Assembly: GCA_900114885.1 (NCBI GenBank)
Contig: FOUN01000010.1
Span: 1-64,000, forward strand
Reading direction: 5' to 3'
DNA from: Psychrobacillus psychrodurans
GTDB taxonomy: Bacteria > Bacillota > Bacilli > Bacillales_A > Planococcaceae
Length of the DNA stretch: 64,000 bases
Shown: one piece after another, positions 8,560 to 16,816 of the stretch
How positions within the stretch are numbered: the first letter of the stretch is position 1
How the letters are laid out: every line of letters begins with the position of its first letter
Program-made: the position numbers and the translations under genes
Notes under the pieces: generated by a model
The model's database searches: none
What the model was told of the DNA's origin: nothing
Seen by the model: the letters and a program-made list of their open reading frames with translations, nothing else

Positions 8560-9015
8560 ATGGATAAAGAATATGTAATTCAGCTTATTTCTGTGAGGAT
8601 TCGAATGGTTCGACTTGAAAAAGGATATTCACAGGATAAAATGGCAAGCATTATGGGAATTTCGAAGAAAACGCTTGTCCAAATAGAGAAAGAAAGAGTG
8701 CTAGCTGGTTGGACAAATATAATTGCTGTATGTGCGTTGTTTCGAGATAGTGAAATTTTGCATTCTGTGTTAGGAGATGAGCCATTGGAAGTGATTGAAA
8801 CAATTGCTCATGATGGCATTGATCGCCCAAAGGACAAATCGATGGGTGGTCATGTGTGGTGGAAGGAAGTAAGTTCAAAGGGGAATTTCCGAATGCAACA
8901 AAATGTTATCAGCCAACATTACCGCATTTTAGACGATAAAAATTATCGTTGGTTCAGTTCTTTTGATGAAGAGGAAACAAATATTCGTCTAAGCGAACTA
9001 TTCAAAACAGAGTAA
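8560..9015 (+). CDS. XRE-family DNA-binding regulator
   Basis: 151 residues. Residues 5-60 form a Cro/C1-type helix-turn-helix (IRMVRLEKGYSQDKMASIMG, then ISKKTLVQIEKER). The C-terminal 70 residues (GGHVWWKEVSSKGNFRMQQN) are a conserved but uncharacterised extension. Such two-part regulators sit beside PstS-like genes in Bacillales. The binding-protein gene starts 18 nt downstream, so the pair forms an operon. The palindrome at 8506 is the probable target. The signal is unknown. Confidence 0.8.
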   Translation: MDKEYVIQLISVRIRMVRLEKGYSQDKMASIMGISKKTLVQIEKERVLAGWTNIIAVCALFRDSEILHSVLGDEPLEVIETIAHDGIDRPKDKSMGGHVWWKEVSSKGNFRMQQNVISQHYRILDDKNYRWFSSFDEEETNIRLSELFKTE

Positions 9016-9032
9016 CAACAGGGGGAATTGGG

Positions 9033-10196
9033 ATGAAAGTAGAGTCGAAAATTGGAGGAGTAATACTTTCTATTTTTGCTTTGATTGGGATGGTGTTCTT
9101 TGTATTCGTTGGTTTGTTTTTTGTACTTATAATGGGGGGAATAGATTATATTGCATTGCTTATAACTGGTGGAGTTGTATTATATGTGTTGTTTGTGTTT
9201 AATATATTTCACTTTTTTCAAACGAAAAAGCGGAAAATCATATTTGGTAGTTTAGCCGGAGCAGCAATATTAATCAGTGCGATTGCTCCCATAAAGGATA
9301 TATATACTCATTTAATACCGACAGTAGATGCTGAAGTAGATATAGCTAAGTACGAACCCTTTTCACAATTTGGCAAAGTAACAACTTTAAATGAGAAAGC
9401 GACACTTCAGCTTACTGATGATCTACCAAGATTGGACGGTGCAACTGCGCTTTATCCGTTATACGCGGCAATCGTAGAAGCAACTTACCCAGAAAAATCC
9501 TATCCATCTTACAATAGTGAAGTATTGGTGAGTACTACACCATATGCTTATGAGAATCTTTTTAGTGGAAAGGTTGATATGATTTTCGCGGCAGCTCCCT
9601 CCGAATCACAAAAGAAAATTGCAGAGCAAAAAGGATTAGAGCTTACAATGACACCTATTGGTCGAGAAGCATTTGTCTTTTTTGTCAATCAAAAAAATCC
9701 AGTTGATAACCTTACTGTAGATCAGATAACAGATATATATACGGGAAAAGTGTCTAGCTGGGAGCAGCTAGGGGGGAAAAATGATCCAATTCGTGCTTTT
9801 CAACGACCAGAAGACAGTGGGTCACAATCTGCGCTTCAATCTCTGATGAAGGGAATGCCACTTATGGATCCACCTTCAAAAGATATCGTTACAGGAATGG
9901 GAGGAATCATAAATGAGGTATCTCAATATAGAAACTATAAAAATGCAATTGGCTTTACATTCCGCTTTTATTCTACAGAAATGGTCGGTAATGATCAGAT
10001 CAAGTTGTTAGAAATAAATGGAGTTGCCCCAACGAAAGAAAATATTCGAGCAGATACCTATCCTATAACATCCGAACTGTATATTGTGACAGCTGGAACG
10101 GATAATCCCAATGTGGAGCCGTTAATTGAGTGGATTTTATCGGACCAAGGGCAAGCACTTGTGGAAAAAGTAGGTTATGTACCAATAAGTGAATAG
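9033..10196 (+). CDS. membrane-anchored PstS-like substrate-binding protein
   Basis: 387 residues. The first 90 form three hydrophobic segments (about 10-35, 40-60, 70-88). A phosphate-binding-protein-like domain follows (about 125-387) with the hallmark LPRLDGATALYPLY, which corresponds to the ligand loop of PstS, and later QRPEDSGSQSALQ. There is no lipobox; the three-helix anchor replaces it. No ABC permease or ATPase follows, so it may be a sensor for the upstream regulator rather than a transport component (inference). A terminator lies 47 nt downstream. Confidence 0.75.
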   Translation: MKVESKIGGVILSIFALIGMVFFVFVGLFFVLIMGGIDYIALLITGGVVLYVLFVFNIFHFFQTKKRKIIFGSLAGAAILISAIAPIKDIYTHLIPTVDAEVDIAKYEPFSQFGKVTTLNEKATLQLTDDLPRLDGATALYPLYAAIVEATYPEKSYPSYNSEVLVSTTPYAYENLFSGKVDMIFAAAPSESQKKIAEQKGLELTMTPIGREAFVFFVNQKNPVDNLTVDQITDIYTGKVSSWEQLGGKNDPIRAFQRPEDSGSQSALQSLMKGMPLMDPPSKDIVTGMGGIINEVSQYRNYKNAIGFTFRFYSTEMVGNDQIKLLEINGVAPTKENIRADTYPITSELYIVTAGTDNPNVEPLIEWILSDQGQALVEKVGYVPISE

Positions 10197-10242
10197 AGAT
10201 CACAGTTAGAGAAGGGGAAATCCAATAAGATTACTGAAAAAA

Positions 10243-10280
10243 GATGCAGTCCATGACGTTAGTCAAGAACTGCATCTCTT
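10243..10280 (+). terminator. terminator of the XRE/PstS-like operon
   Basis: Stem GATGCAGT/ACTGCATC with an 18-nt loop and TCTTT tail. Confidence 0.8.
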
Positions 10281-10319
10281 TAAAATTTACCGGTAATAAT
10301 AGAATCAGATTTTGTTCTT

Positions 10320-10342
10320 AAAGGATTGTCATCACCAATCCT
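10320..10342 (-). terminator. weak terminator of the minus-strand LytTR/small export genes
   Basis: Stem AAGGATTG/CAATCCTT with a 7-nt loop, inside a longer GAATC...GATTC pairing. The minus-strand T tract is poor. Confidence 0.4.
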
Positions 10343-10357
10343 TAATATTATTAGATT

Positions 10358-10798
10358 CTAATCACGTACAAAAAAGTCAAAGCCAAGGGAGGTTGCAACA
10401 CCAAATACAATTGCCCAAGCACCTATACTTATTGTTGACCAAACGAGTGTTTTTACTTTAGATGCACCAAGTGTCATCCCAATAAATGCAGCAATATGAG
10501 TCCCGATTAAAATAGGTCCAAGTAATAGCATCCCCGGTAGTCCATATTTGTTCCAAAGCTCTTTTGCACGTTCACTTCGCTTAGATGCTTTTTTCTCTTT
10601 TCCTTCATTTCGTTTGGCAAGCCAAAGTTTAAATTTATCGTAGCCAATAATTAGCGCAATGACCGTGACCATATTCCCTATAAAACCGAAGATAATCACT
10701 GCTACAGGATTCATCCCCGAAATAATTCCAAGTGGAATGACTAGCGCTAATTCTAGCCAAGGGATGGCAGCTCCCAAAAATACTAAAAAGTAATCCAT
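10358..10798 (-). CDS. small multi-drug export family protein (COG2426)
   Basis: 146 residues with about four membrane segments and a basic cytoplasmic loop (KRNEGKEKKASKRSERAKELWNKYG). This pattern and the ending GPILIGTHIAAFIGMTLG are typical of the COG2426 'small multi-drug export' family. The name is historical and transport has little direct proof. It lies 59 bp after the DUF3021 gene on the same strand, so it may be the last gene of that operon, but the gap has no clear signal. Confidence 0.75.
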   Translation of the reverse strand: MDYFLVFLGAAIPWLELALVIPLGIISGMNPVAVIIFGFIGNMVTVIALIIGYDKFKLWLAKRNEGKEKKASKRSERAKELWNKYGLPGMLLLGPILIGTHIAAFIGMTLGASKVKTLVWSTISIGAWAIVFGVATSLGFDFFVRD

Positions 10799-10857
10799 GA
10801 TCCATACACTTCCTTCCGTTCCTTTAGTTACGATGTAAGTGGAAGATAAGTTTCATT

Positions 10858-11268
10858 TTATAGCAGTTCAAGCTCATCGTTCAGTTTTTTTACTTGCCGC
10901 TTAAAATATAAATAAAAGCTAGCCCAAATAACTAAATAGACTACTAGGAATAATCCCATCGCTGTTAAAAAACTAGGGACGTTAAAAGGCACCCAGCCTA
11001 TCCCAAAGGCAAGTAAAAAGTAGAGAATAACAACCGTCACGAAATGGAGAATTGTTTGTTGCCATAATTGGAGCATTTTATTTTCGAAGTATAAAGGACT
11101 TACAGTGAAAAACCATCCACAAAATACAGATCCTAGTGAGTTTTTCAGAAATAGCGCACCATCTAGTGTATCTTTCTCACTAAATAAGACAACTGAATTG
11201 GTCAGTATAACTGCGATAAACGCTCCAAAGAAAATACCAATCATACTTCTAAATAGGAAGGTTTTCAT
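10858..11268 (-). CDS. DUF3021 membrane protein, likely inhibitor of the LytTR regulator
   Basis: 136 residues, four predicted membrane helices (about 8-28, 42-60, 70-92, 100-122) and a short basic tail. This is the DUF3021 pattern. Its start overlaps the stop of the LytTR gene (ATGA, 11265-11268), so the two are translationally coupled. In known LytTR regulatory systems such as HdrRM and BrsRM of streptococci, the membrane partner holds the cytoplasmic LytTR protein inactive. The same role is inferred here. Confidence 0.8.
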   Translation of the reverse strand: MKTFLFRSMIGIFFGAFIAVILTNSVVLFSEKDTLDGALFLKNSLGSVFCGWFFTVSPLYFENKMLQLWQQTILHFVTVVILYFLLAFGIGWVPFNVPSFLTAMGLFLVVYLVIWASFYLYFKRQVKKLNDELELL

Positions 11269-11747
11269 CCGTTTTTCCTCCTGTTCATTTTCAACGCATC
11301 TTTAATAGCACTAACGTAGGTACGGGAAACATATTCCTTTACACCGGATTTAAAATACACGCATAAAGTTCCGTTAAATGATGCCTCAAACCTACTTAAT
11401 TCATGTAAATTGGCAATGACTGATTTTGAAAGTCGTATAAACTTATTAGAGGGAAGAATATCTTCAAGTTCGTACAGCTTTTCCTTCAATTTATAGGAAC
11501 CGTTTGCGTTGACTGCTAAAACGGAGTCATTTTCGGTATGAAAAAAATGGATGTCTTGAGGCTTTAGTATATGTTGCATCTCTTCCACTTTTCCGACCAA
11601 AAATTCTGTATCTCTCCCCTTTATAAAATCTAACACCTCTTGCACAGAGGCATCTAATGTAGGCGTCTCTATTATTACTTTTGTTTCTTTATAATCACGA
11701 TCGATATCTAGTAAAACCTTCAACTCAAACTCACACTCCTCTTTCAT
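11265..11747 (-). CDS. LytTR-domain DNA-binding regulator without receiver domain
   Basis: 160 residues. The N-terminal third is a short alpha/beta part (LLDIDRDYKETKVIIETP). The C-terminal 100 residues are a LytTR domain (IHFFHTENDSVLAVNANGSYKL, then FIRLSKSVIANLHELSRFEA and YVSRTYVSAIKDAL). There is no phospho-acceptor receiver domain, so activity is probably controlled by the coupled DUF3021 protein. The LytTR family binds direct repeats upstream of target promoters. The likely target is its own operon with the ABC exporter. Confidence 0.85.
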   Translation of the reverse strand: MKEECEFELKVLLDIDRDYKETKVIIETPTLDASVQEVLDFIKGRDTEFLVGKVEEMQHILKPQDIHFFHTENDSVLAVNANGSYKLKEKLYELEDILPSNKFIRLSKSVIANLHELSRFEASFNGTLCVYFKSGVKEYVSRTYVSAIKDALKMNRRKNG

Positions 11748-11776
11748 TTAAGTGTAATAGTTTCACTGAGGGGTGG

Positions 11777-12523
11777 CTATCCTATTTTTCGTTTATTTTG
11801 AATATGGAGGCATATCAACGCTACCATTACAAGTAATGCTAAGTATCCACTAGAGAGAAGTGTCTGTGAGTCCAATGAAAACTGGCCGTTCCAAATAGCG
11901 ATGAAAAGATTGTTCATATGATACAGAGGGTTAAAGTCTGCAACTACTTGTATAAAGTTGGGCATTAGTCGTATAGGCATAGCTAAGCCACCTGTGAAAA
12001 TAACCACTTGAAAAATAACTATAGAAAACACCAATGCACTGTTCATACGTTGAAAGAAAGAGTAAATAGCTGAAGCTAGGATGAGCAAAACTGCATTCAA
12101 TAGGATGAAAAATCCGTATGACAATATGACACTCCAAAATCTAAGTTGTAAATCATACATTAGATAACCAATAACAGAAATTAGCACAAAACCAAAGCTA
12201 GTCATAAGAATAGCGCGAATAATACTAGAAAGGAGCAGTATTTTTTTTGAAACTGGAGAGATGCTGATTCGTTTTTCCACTCCTGTTGTACGCTGCATTA
12301 CTTGATCGAACCCAAAGGCAAAAAATACAACCGTAAACGTGATAACTAGTATGAAGGATGGTGTATATGTTTCTGCGTAATTTAAATTACCGGCATAAGT
12401 TTGTTCCCCAAATAATTGCCCCATGAATAAATACGTAACTGGTGGTACGACGATTGTGAATACTAAGTAAAATAATTCTCTTGAAAACATTAGTAAGTCA
12501 TATTTCAATTGAGTCATTAACAT
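11777..12523 (-). CDS. ABC-2 type transporter permease
   Basis: 248 residues with six membrane segments in the ABC-2 pattern. The first helix carries FTIVVPPVTYLFMG, and the central QRTTGVEKRISISPVSKKILL loop is typical of drug or antibiotic exporters. It follows the ATPase gene by 11 nt and precedes the LytTR gene by 29 nt, all on the minus strand. With the ATPase it should form a homodimeric exporter. The substrate is unknown; LytTR-linked exporters often serve peptide or antibiotic defence (inference). Confidence 0.87.
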   Translation of the reverse strand: MLMTQLKYDLLMFSRELFYLVFTIVVPPVTYLFMGQLFGEQTYAGNLNYAETYTPSFILVITFTVVFFAFGFDQVMQRTTGVEKRISISPVSKKILLLSSIIRAILMTSFGFVLISVIGYLMYDLQLRFWSVILSYGFFILLNAVLLILASAIYSFFQRMNSALVFSIVIFQVVIFTGGLAMPIRLMPNFIQVVADFNPLYHMNNLFIAIWNGQFSLDSQTLLSSGYLALLVMVALICLHIQNKRKIG

Positions 12524-12534
12524 ATGATTTCCTC

Positions 12535-13245
12535 CTATATCGTTACTTTCTGAAGATAAAATTCATGGACAGATGGAAAACCAGAAGCTAGGATTCCGGA
12601 GGTCGTATCAAAAACTTCGTTAATCCCATTATTGATGAGCATTACTTTGTCACAGTACATCTCAATTTCCTCCATATTATGAGTAGTCAATATGACTGTT
12701 CCACCGGTACGAGTATTGTAGTTTGTAATATAGGTCCAAAGCATGTTACGCATATGCGGATCTAACCCAGTAGTTGGTTCATCCAAAATCAGTAATTTTG
12801 GTTCAGATAAAAAAGCAATCGCTAAACTCACTATTTGTTTCCAACCGCCTGAAAGGTTATCAAAATATTTCTTACGGTGTGGCTCTAATTGGAAGTCCAT
12901 TATAATCTGGTGAATCTTTATATTTGATCGATAATAGGCCTTGAATAATTTCAAAAGCTCTTCTACTTTTAGTGTTTTATAAAATTGAGTAGGTTGAAGG
13001 ACCACTGAGATTTGCTTTCGAATTTGGTCTAAATTACTCTCTTGAATATCTTTTTGAAATAGAACTACATGACCACCATCATAATCTTTGATAGTCATTA
13101 ATATCTCTAAAAATGTAGACTTCCCAGCTCCGTTCTTTCCAATCACTCCAATTATTTCTCCAGCCTGTGCTTGAAAGTTTAACCCTCTTAAAACCTGATT
13201 AGAGCCATAAGACTTTTCTAAATTGTGGACTTCCACTATATTCAT
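12535..13245 (-). CDS. ABC transporter ATP-binding protein (exporter type)
   Basis: 236 residues. Walker A is GVIGKNGAGKSTFL, the signature is NLSGGWKQIVSLA and Walker B is LLILDEPTTGLDP, followed by the switch His in LTTHNMEE. All are intact, so the protein should hydrolyse ATP. The LSGGWKQ variant belongs to the drug-exporter subfamily. I chose the ATG at 13245 because GGGAGGAACAGAC precedes it; a longer frame from 13278 has no site. It is the first gene of the four-gene LytTR operon. Confidence 0.9.
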   Translation of the reverse strand: MNIVEVHNLEKSYGSNQVLRGLNFQAQAGEIIGVIGKNGAGKSTFLEILMTIKDYDGGHVVLFQKDIQESNLDQIRKQISVVLQPTQFYKTLKVEELLKLFKAYYRSNIKIHQIIMDFQLEPHRKKYFDNLSGGWKQIVSLAIAFLSEPKLLILDEPTTGLDPHMRNMLWTYITNYNTRTGGTVILTTHNMEEIEMYCDKVMLINNGINEVFDTTSGILASGFPSVHEFYLQKVTI

Positions 13246-13451
13246 GTCTGTTCCTCCCGTAACTTCTTTGTACACCAAGTGTATGACAATAAGGGGTTCA
13301 AGGTCTGCCGTTTCAAGGTGAGATGTATAAATAGCAGAGCAACTTGTAGATTAGGGGAGGTCAGTTGCAGCGGAAGCAGAAAAACCATATGGCGGAAAAT
13401 TTTAAAGAGTGCGATAATATGTTTCAAAGTAATTTTGAAAGGAGGAGTAAT

Positions 13452-14381
13452 GTGGTTTATTTAAGTATGGTGTTATTTCAAGTGGTTGCTCCTATTTTAA
13501 TAATGCTTGTGATAGGAGCAATCCTACAACTTAAGTTCCGTTTTAACTTAAAAGCGTTATCTAATCTAATCACATACTGCTTAATGCCAGCAGCGGTGTT
13601 TATTAATATTTATGAGACGCAAGTAAATGCAAAAGTCCTAAGTAGTATTATCGTTTATTTACTTATTTTTAGTATTTGCCTTATGATGATTAGTTGGTTA
13701 TTTAGCAAATTATTAAAGCTTAATAGAAGCCAGGCAGCAATTTTTAATAATAGTATTGTTTTGATAAACTCAGGCAATTATGGGATCCCGGTTAGTCAAA
13801 TGCTATTTGTGGCAAATCCGCTTGGAACATCGATTCAAGTAATCATTGTTATATTCCAAAACATTATTACCTATACATATGGTTTATATAATTTAATCTC
13901 CTCAACCAAATCAGGTTTGGACATACTTCGCAGCTTACTACGTCTGCCGATTGTTCATGCATTAATCATTGGTGCAATAATGAACTTTTGGAATATAGGC
14001 CTTCCTATTACATTTAGAATTCCGATTGAGTACTTAGCGAATGCTTTTATATCAATAGCGCTTATTACATTAGGTGCTCAGCTGGCGCAGATAGAGTTAA
14101 AAACAATATTTAACAAGGTAATTTTCACTAGCACAGTTGGTCGATTAATAATTGGTCCTACATTAGCTTTGGGGTTAATCCTATTAATGGGGTTTGACGG
14201 AGTAGTAGCTCAATCACTGTTTATAGCAAGTGCATTTCCAACATCTCGTAATAGCTCCACACTAGCGCTAGAGTATGATGTGGAGGCAAACTTGGCTGCA
14301 CAAATTGTCTTGTTTTCTACTATTATGAGCTGTATAACGGTAACTATTGTAATTTATATTTCTACTATTTTATGGGGATAG
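13452..14381 (+). CDS. AEC family transporter (auxin efflux carrier type)
   Basis: About 309 residues with ten hydrophobic segments in two halves. The AEC family covers bacterial malate, malonate and related carboxylate carriers. I chose the GTG at 13452, which has AGGAGG 6 nt upstream; the frame is open to 13365 but that part is hydrophilic and unlike the family. The stop is 3 nt before the sensor kinase start, so transport and sensing genes share an operon. That setting supports a carboxylate substrate. The first helix is LFQVVAPILIMLVIGAI. Confidence 0.85.
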   Translation: MVYLSMVLFQVVAPILIMLVIGAILQLKFRFNLKALSNLITYCLMPAAVFINIYETQVNAKVLSSIIVYLLIFSICLMMISWLFSKLLKLNRSQAAIFNNSIVLINSGNYGIPVSQMLFVANPLGTSIQVIIVIFQNIITYTYGLYNLISSTKSGLDILRSLLRLPIVHALIIGAIMNFWNIGLPITFRIPIEYLANAFISIALITLGAQLAQIELKTIFNKVIFTSTVGRLIIGPTLALGLILLMGFDGVVAQSLFIASAFPTSRNSSTLALEYDVEANLAAQIVLFSTIMSCITVTIVIYISTILWG

Positions 14382-14384
14382 AGA

Positions 14385-16004
14385 GTGATAAGCGTGAAAA
14401 AGAAGTCGTTACAATCTCGTATTTTTTTAATTGGTGCTGTATTTGTATCGCTTGTTGCAATTATAATCGGAATTTCTTTTTACTTTATTGTTTCAGATGC
14501 AGTAGAACAACAAGTAGGAGAACGGGCTCTTAGTATTGCGAAAACGACTGCAGAGCGGCCTGATATTTTGGCAGGATTTCAATCAGAAAACCCTACAGAA
14601 ATACTTCAGCCAATTGCCACTGTTATAAAGGAGAAAACAGGAGCGGAGTATGTAGTAATAGGAAATGAAGAGGGGATTCGCTACGCCCATCCAGTATCAG
14701 AGAGACTAGGCAAGAAAATGGTCGGTGACGATAATGAACAAGCACTTATTCATGGGAAATCATACATATCCGAAGCAACCGGTACATTGGGGAAAGCTTT
14801 ACGTGGAAAGGCACCTGTTATAGATGAAAATGGACAAATTATTGGTATAATTTCGGTTGGTTTTTTAAAGGATAATATCGCTACAATCTTTTCTCAGTAT
14901 ATAAATAACATTGCGTATATCGTACTAATTGCTATTTTGCTAGGTATTATTGGGTCGAGTATATTAGCACGCAATATTAAAAAAGAATTGTTTAACTTGG
15001 AGCCGTCAGAGATTGCGAATCTATTTACAGAGCGAAATGCATTGATAGAGTCTGTCCGGGAAGCGATTATTACAGTAGATGCTAATGGAGTTATTAGAAT
15101 GGTAAATAACGCGGCATATGAGATTTTATCGCTACCTACCTATACAGAGTTAATCGGTCGAAACATTTGGGATGTTATTCCGAATACAAGCCTACCACAG
15201 GTCATGGAATCGGGTGAGGGGCAGTTAGACCGCCCTATGGAAATACGAGGTAAAAAAGCAATAGTTAATCGAATACCGATACGCGTGGGAGATAAAATTG
15301 TCGGAGCAGTATCTAGCTTTCGTTTACAGTCTGATTTTGATCGCTTAGCTGAGGAGTTATCGCAAGTGAAACAATATACAGAGGCGCTGCGTGCCCAAAC
15401 GCATGAATACAATAACTCTTTATATACAATTTCAGGTCTTATCCAATTGCAGTCATATGAAGAGGCACTAGAATTGATACATATAGAAACTGCTGAGCAC
15501 CAATCACTTATCCAATTTATGACGAAACGGTTGCAGGATCCTTTCCTCGGAGGGATAGTAATAGGTTTTTTCAATCGTGCAAAAGAATTAAAGGTACGAT
15601 TCATCTTAGATGAAGATAGCAATTTAGAACGATTACCAAAACACCTTCAAAAAAACTTATTGGTTTCAATCATAGGAAACTTAGTAACAAATGCATTTGA
15701 AGCAGTTGATAATCTTGCGGAGGAACAACGGATTGTTCGCATATTAGTAGTGGAGACAGAGGAAGAAATAGTAATAGAGGTGGAAGATTCAGGTGAAGGA
15801 ATTGCAGATAATTTATTTGGAAGAGTATTATTGGAGAAAATTTCGACTAAAAGCGAAAATGATCGAGGATATGGATTGCTTAAGGTTCAGGAAAATGTAA
15901 GTGATTTAGGTGGAGTGATAGCAATAGAATCTGGTGATTTGGGTGGGGCATTGTTTATCGTGTCGATACCAAAAGGGGGGTACTTATATGACAGAGCAAA
16001 TTGA
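14385..16004 (+). CDS. CitA/DcuS-type sensor histidine kinase
   Basis: 539 residues. A membrane helix is at about 12-34, then an extracytoplasmic PDC/Cache sensor domain (35-175). A second helix follows (180-200), then a cytoplasmic PAS domain (about 218-320) and a kinase core with the phospho-acceptor at His340 (RAQTHEYNNSLYTISG). ATP-binding boxes are GNLVTNAFEAV and DSGEGI. The subfamily senses C4-dicarboxylates or citrate. The start is GTG at 14385; GTG at 14394 is also possible. The end overlaps the response regulator by 17 nt. Gene order points to control of the TctCBA transporter downstream. Confidence 0.9.
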   Translation: MISVKKKSLQSRIFLIGAVFVSLVAIIIGISFYFIVSDAVEQQVGERALSIAKTTAERPDILAGFQSENPTEILQPIATVIKEKTGAEYVVIGNEEGIRYAHPVSERLGKKMVGDDNEQALIHGKSYISEATGTLGKALRGKAPVIDENGQIIGIISVGFLKDNIATIFSQYINNIAYIVLIAILLGIIGSSILARNIKKELFNLEPSEIANLFTERNALIESVREAIITVDANGVIRMVNNAAYEILSLPTYTELIGRNIWDVIPNTSLPQVMESGEGQLDRPMEIRGKKAIVNRIPIRVGDKIVGAVSSFRLQSDFDRLAEELSQVKQYTEALRAQTHEYNNSLYTISGLIQLQSYEEALELIHIETAEHQSLIQFMTKRLQDPFLGGIVIGFFNRAKELKVRFILDEDSNLERLPKHLQKNLLVSIIGNLVTNAFEAVDNLAEEQRIVRILVVETEEEIVIEVEDSGEGIADNLFGRVLLEKISTKSENDRGYGLLKVQENVSDLGGVIAIESGDLGGALFIVSIPKGGYLYDRAN

Positions 16005-16680
16005 AATACTAATCATAGAAGATGATAAAAGAATTTCGGATATACATCGACGATTTATTGAGAAGCTTGATGGTTTTAAAGTAATTGGAGCAGCAAACAC
16101 AGCAGAAGAAGCGAAGGATTGGATTCTATCCTACAAACCAGATTTAATACTTTTGGACGTTTATTTACCAGATGCACTTGGGACAGATTTATTAGCAATT
16201 ATTCAATCACATAGTCCGGAAACGGATATTATCTTTATAACAGCAGCAGCAGAATCAGAAATTGTAAAAAAAGCATTTCGAAGTGGGGTTGCAGACTATA
16301 TTTTGAAGCCTTTAACCTTTGAAAAATTTAAGGAAAGCCTACTTGGATATAAATCTAAAAGGGAAATACTAGCAGCAGAGGGAAGTGTCGAGGAAGATTT
16401 AATCAAGTCTCTATGGAATAACACGATGTCTTCGCCAATATTTTCAGAGATAACACCACCCAAAGGAATAGATCCAATAACAAAAGAGAAGGTAGTAGAC
16501 TATATAAAAAAAATAGAGGATGGCATCACTGCTGAGTCTCTTGGAGGAGCAGTAGGGATAAGTCGTTCCACGGCGAGACGCTATTTAGAATACTTAGCTT
16601 CTGAAAAACTTGTTTACGCCGAATTAATATATGGAACTGTTGGTAGGCCGGAACGGAGATATTTTACCAAATCATTGTGA
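15988..16680 (+). CDS. CitB/DcuR-type response regulator
   Basis: 230 residues. The receiver domain (about 1-125) has the phospho-acceptor Asp57 (LILLDVYLPD), the acidic pair IIEDD and the conserved Lys in ILKPLTF. The C-terminal part has a helix-turn-helix (ESLGGAVGISRSTARRYLEYL) of the CitB/DcuR type. I chose the ATG at 15988 for its AAGGGGGGT site. It probably activates the tctCBA genes that start 136 nt downstream. Confidence 0.9.
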   Translation: MTEQIEILIIEDDKRISDIHRRFIEKLDGFKVIGAANTAEEAKDWILSYKPDLILLDVYLPDALGTDLLAIIQSHSPETDIIFITAAAESEIVKKAFRSGVADYILKPLTFEKFKESLLGYKSKREILAAEGSVEEDLIKSLWNNTMSSPIFSEITPPKGIDPITKEKVVDYIKKIEDGITAESLGGAVGISRSTARRYLEYLASEKLVYAELIYGTVGRPERRYFTKSL

Positions 16681-16774
16681 ACTTTATGAACAAAATGCAC
16701 TTTAAAATCATTATCTAACTTATTACCAAAAACATCGAATATAGGGAATGTTTTGATAAATTATGTTTAGGCGT

Positions 16775-16790
16775 TTGAAAGCGCTATCAA
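16775..16790 (+). promoter_or_regulatory. cre site (CcpA operator) before the TctCBA genes
   Basis: TTGAAAGCGCTATCAA matches the full cre consensus WTGNAARCGNWWWCAW with no mismatch. It is 27 nt upstream of the binding-protein start. Repression by CcpA-HPr when a preferred sugar is present is expected. Confidence 0.75.
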
Positions 16791-16816
16791 ACATATGGTA
16801 TGAGGGGGATTAATAA

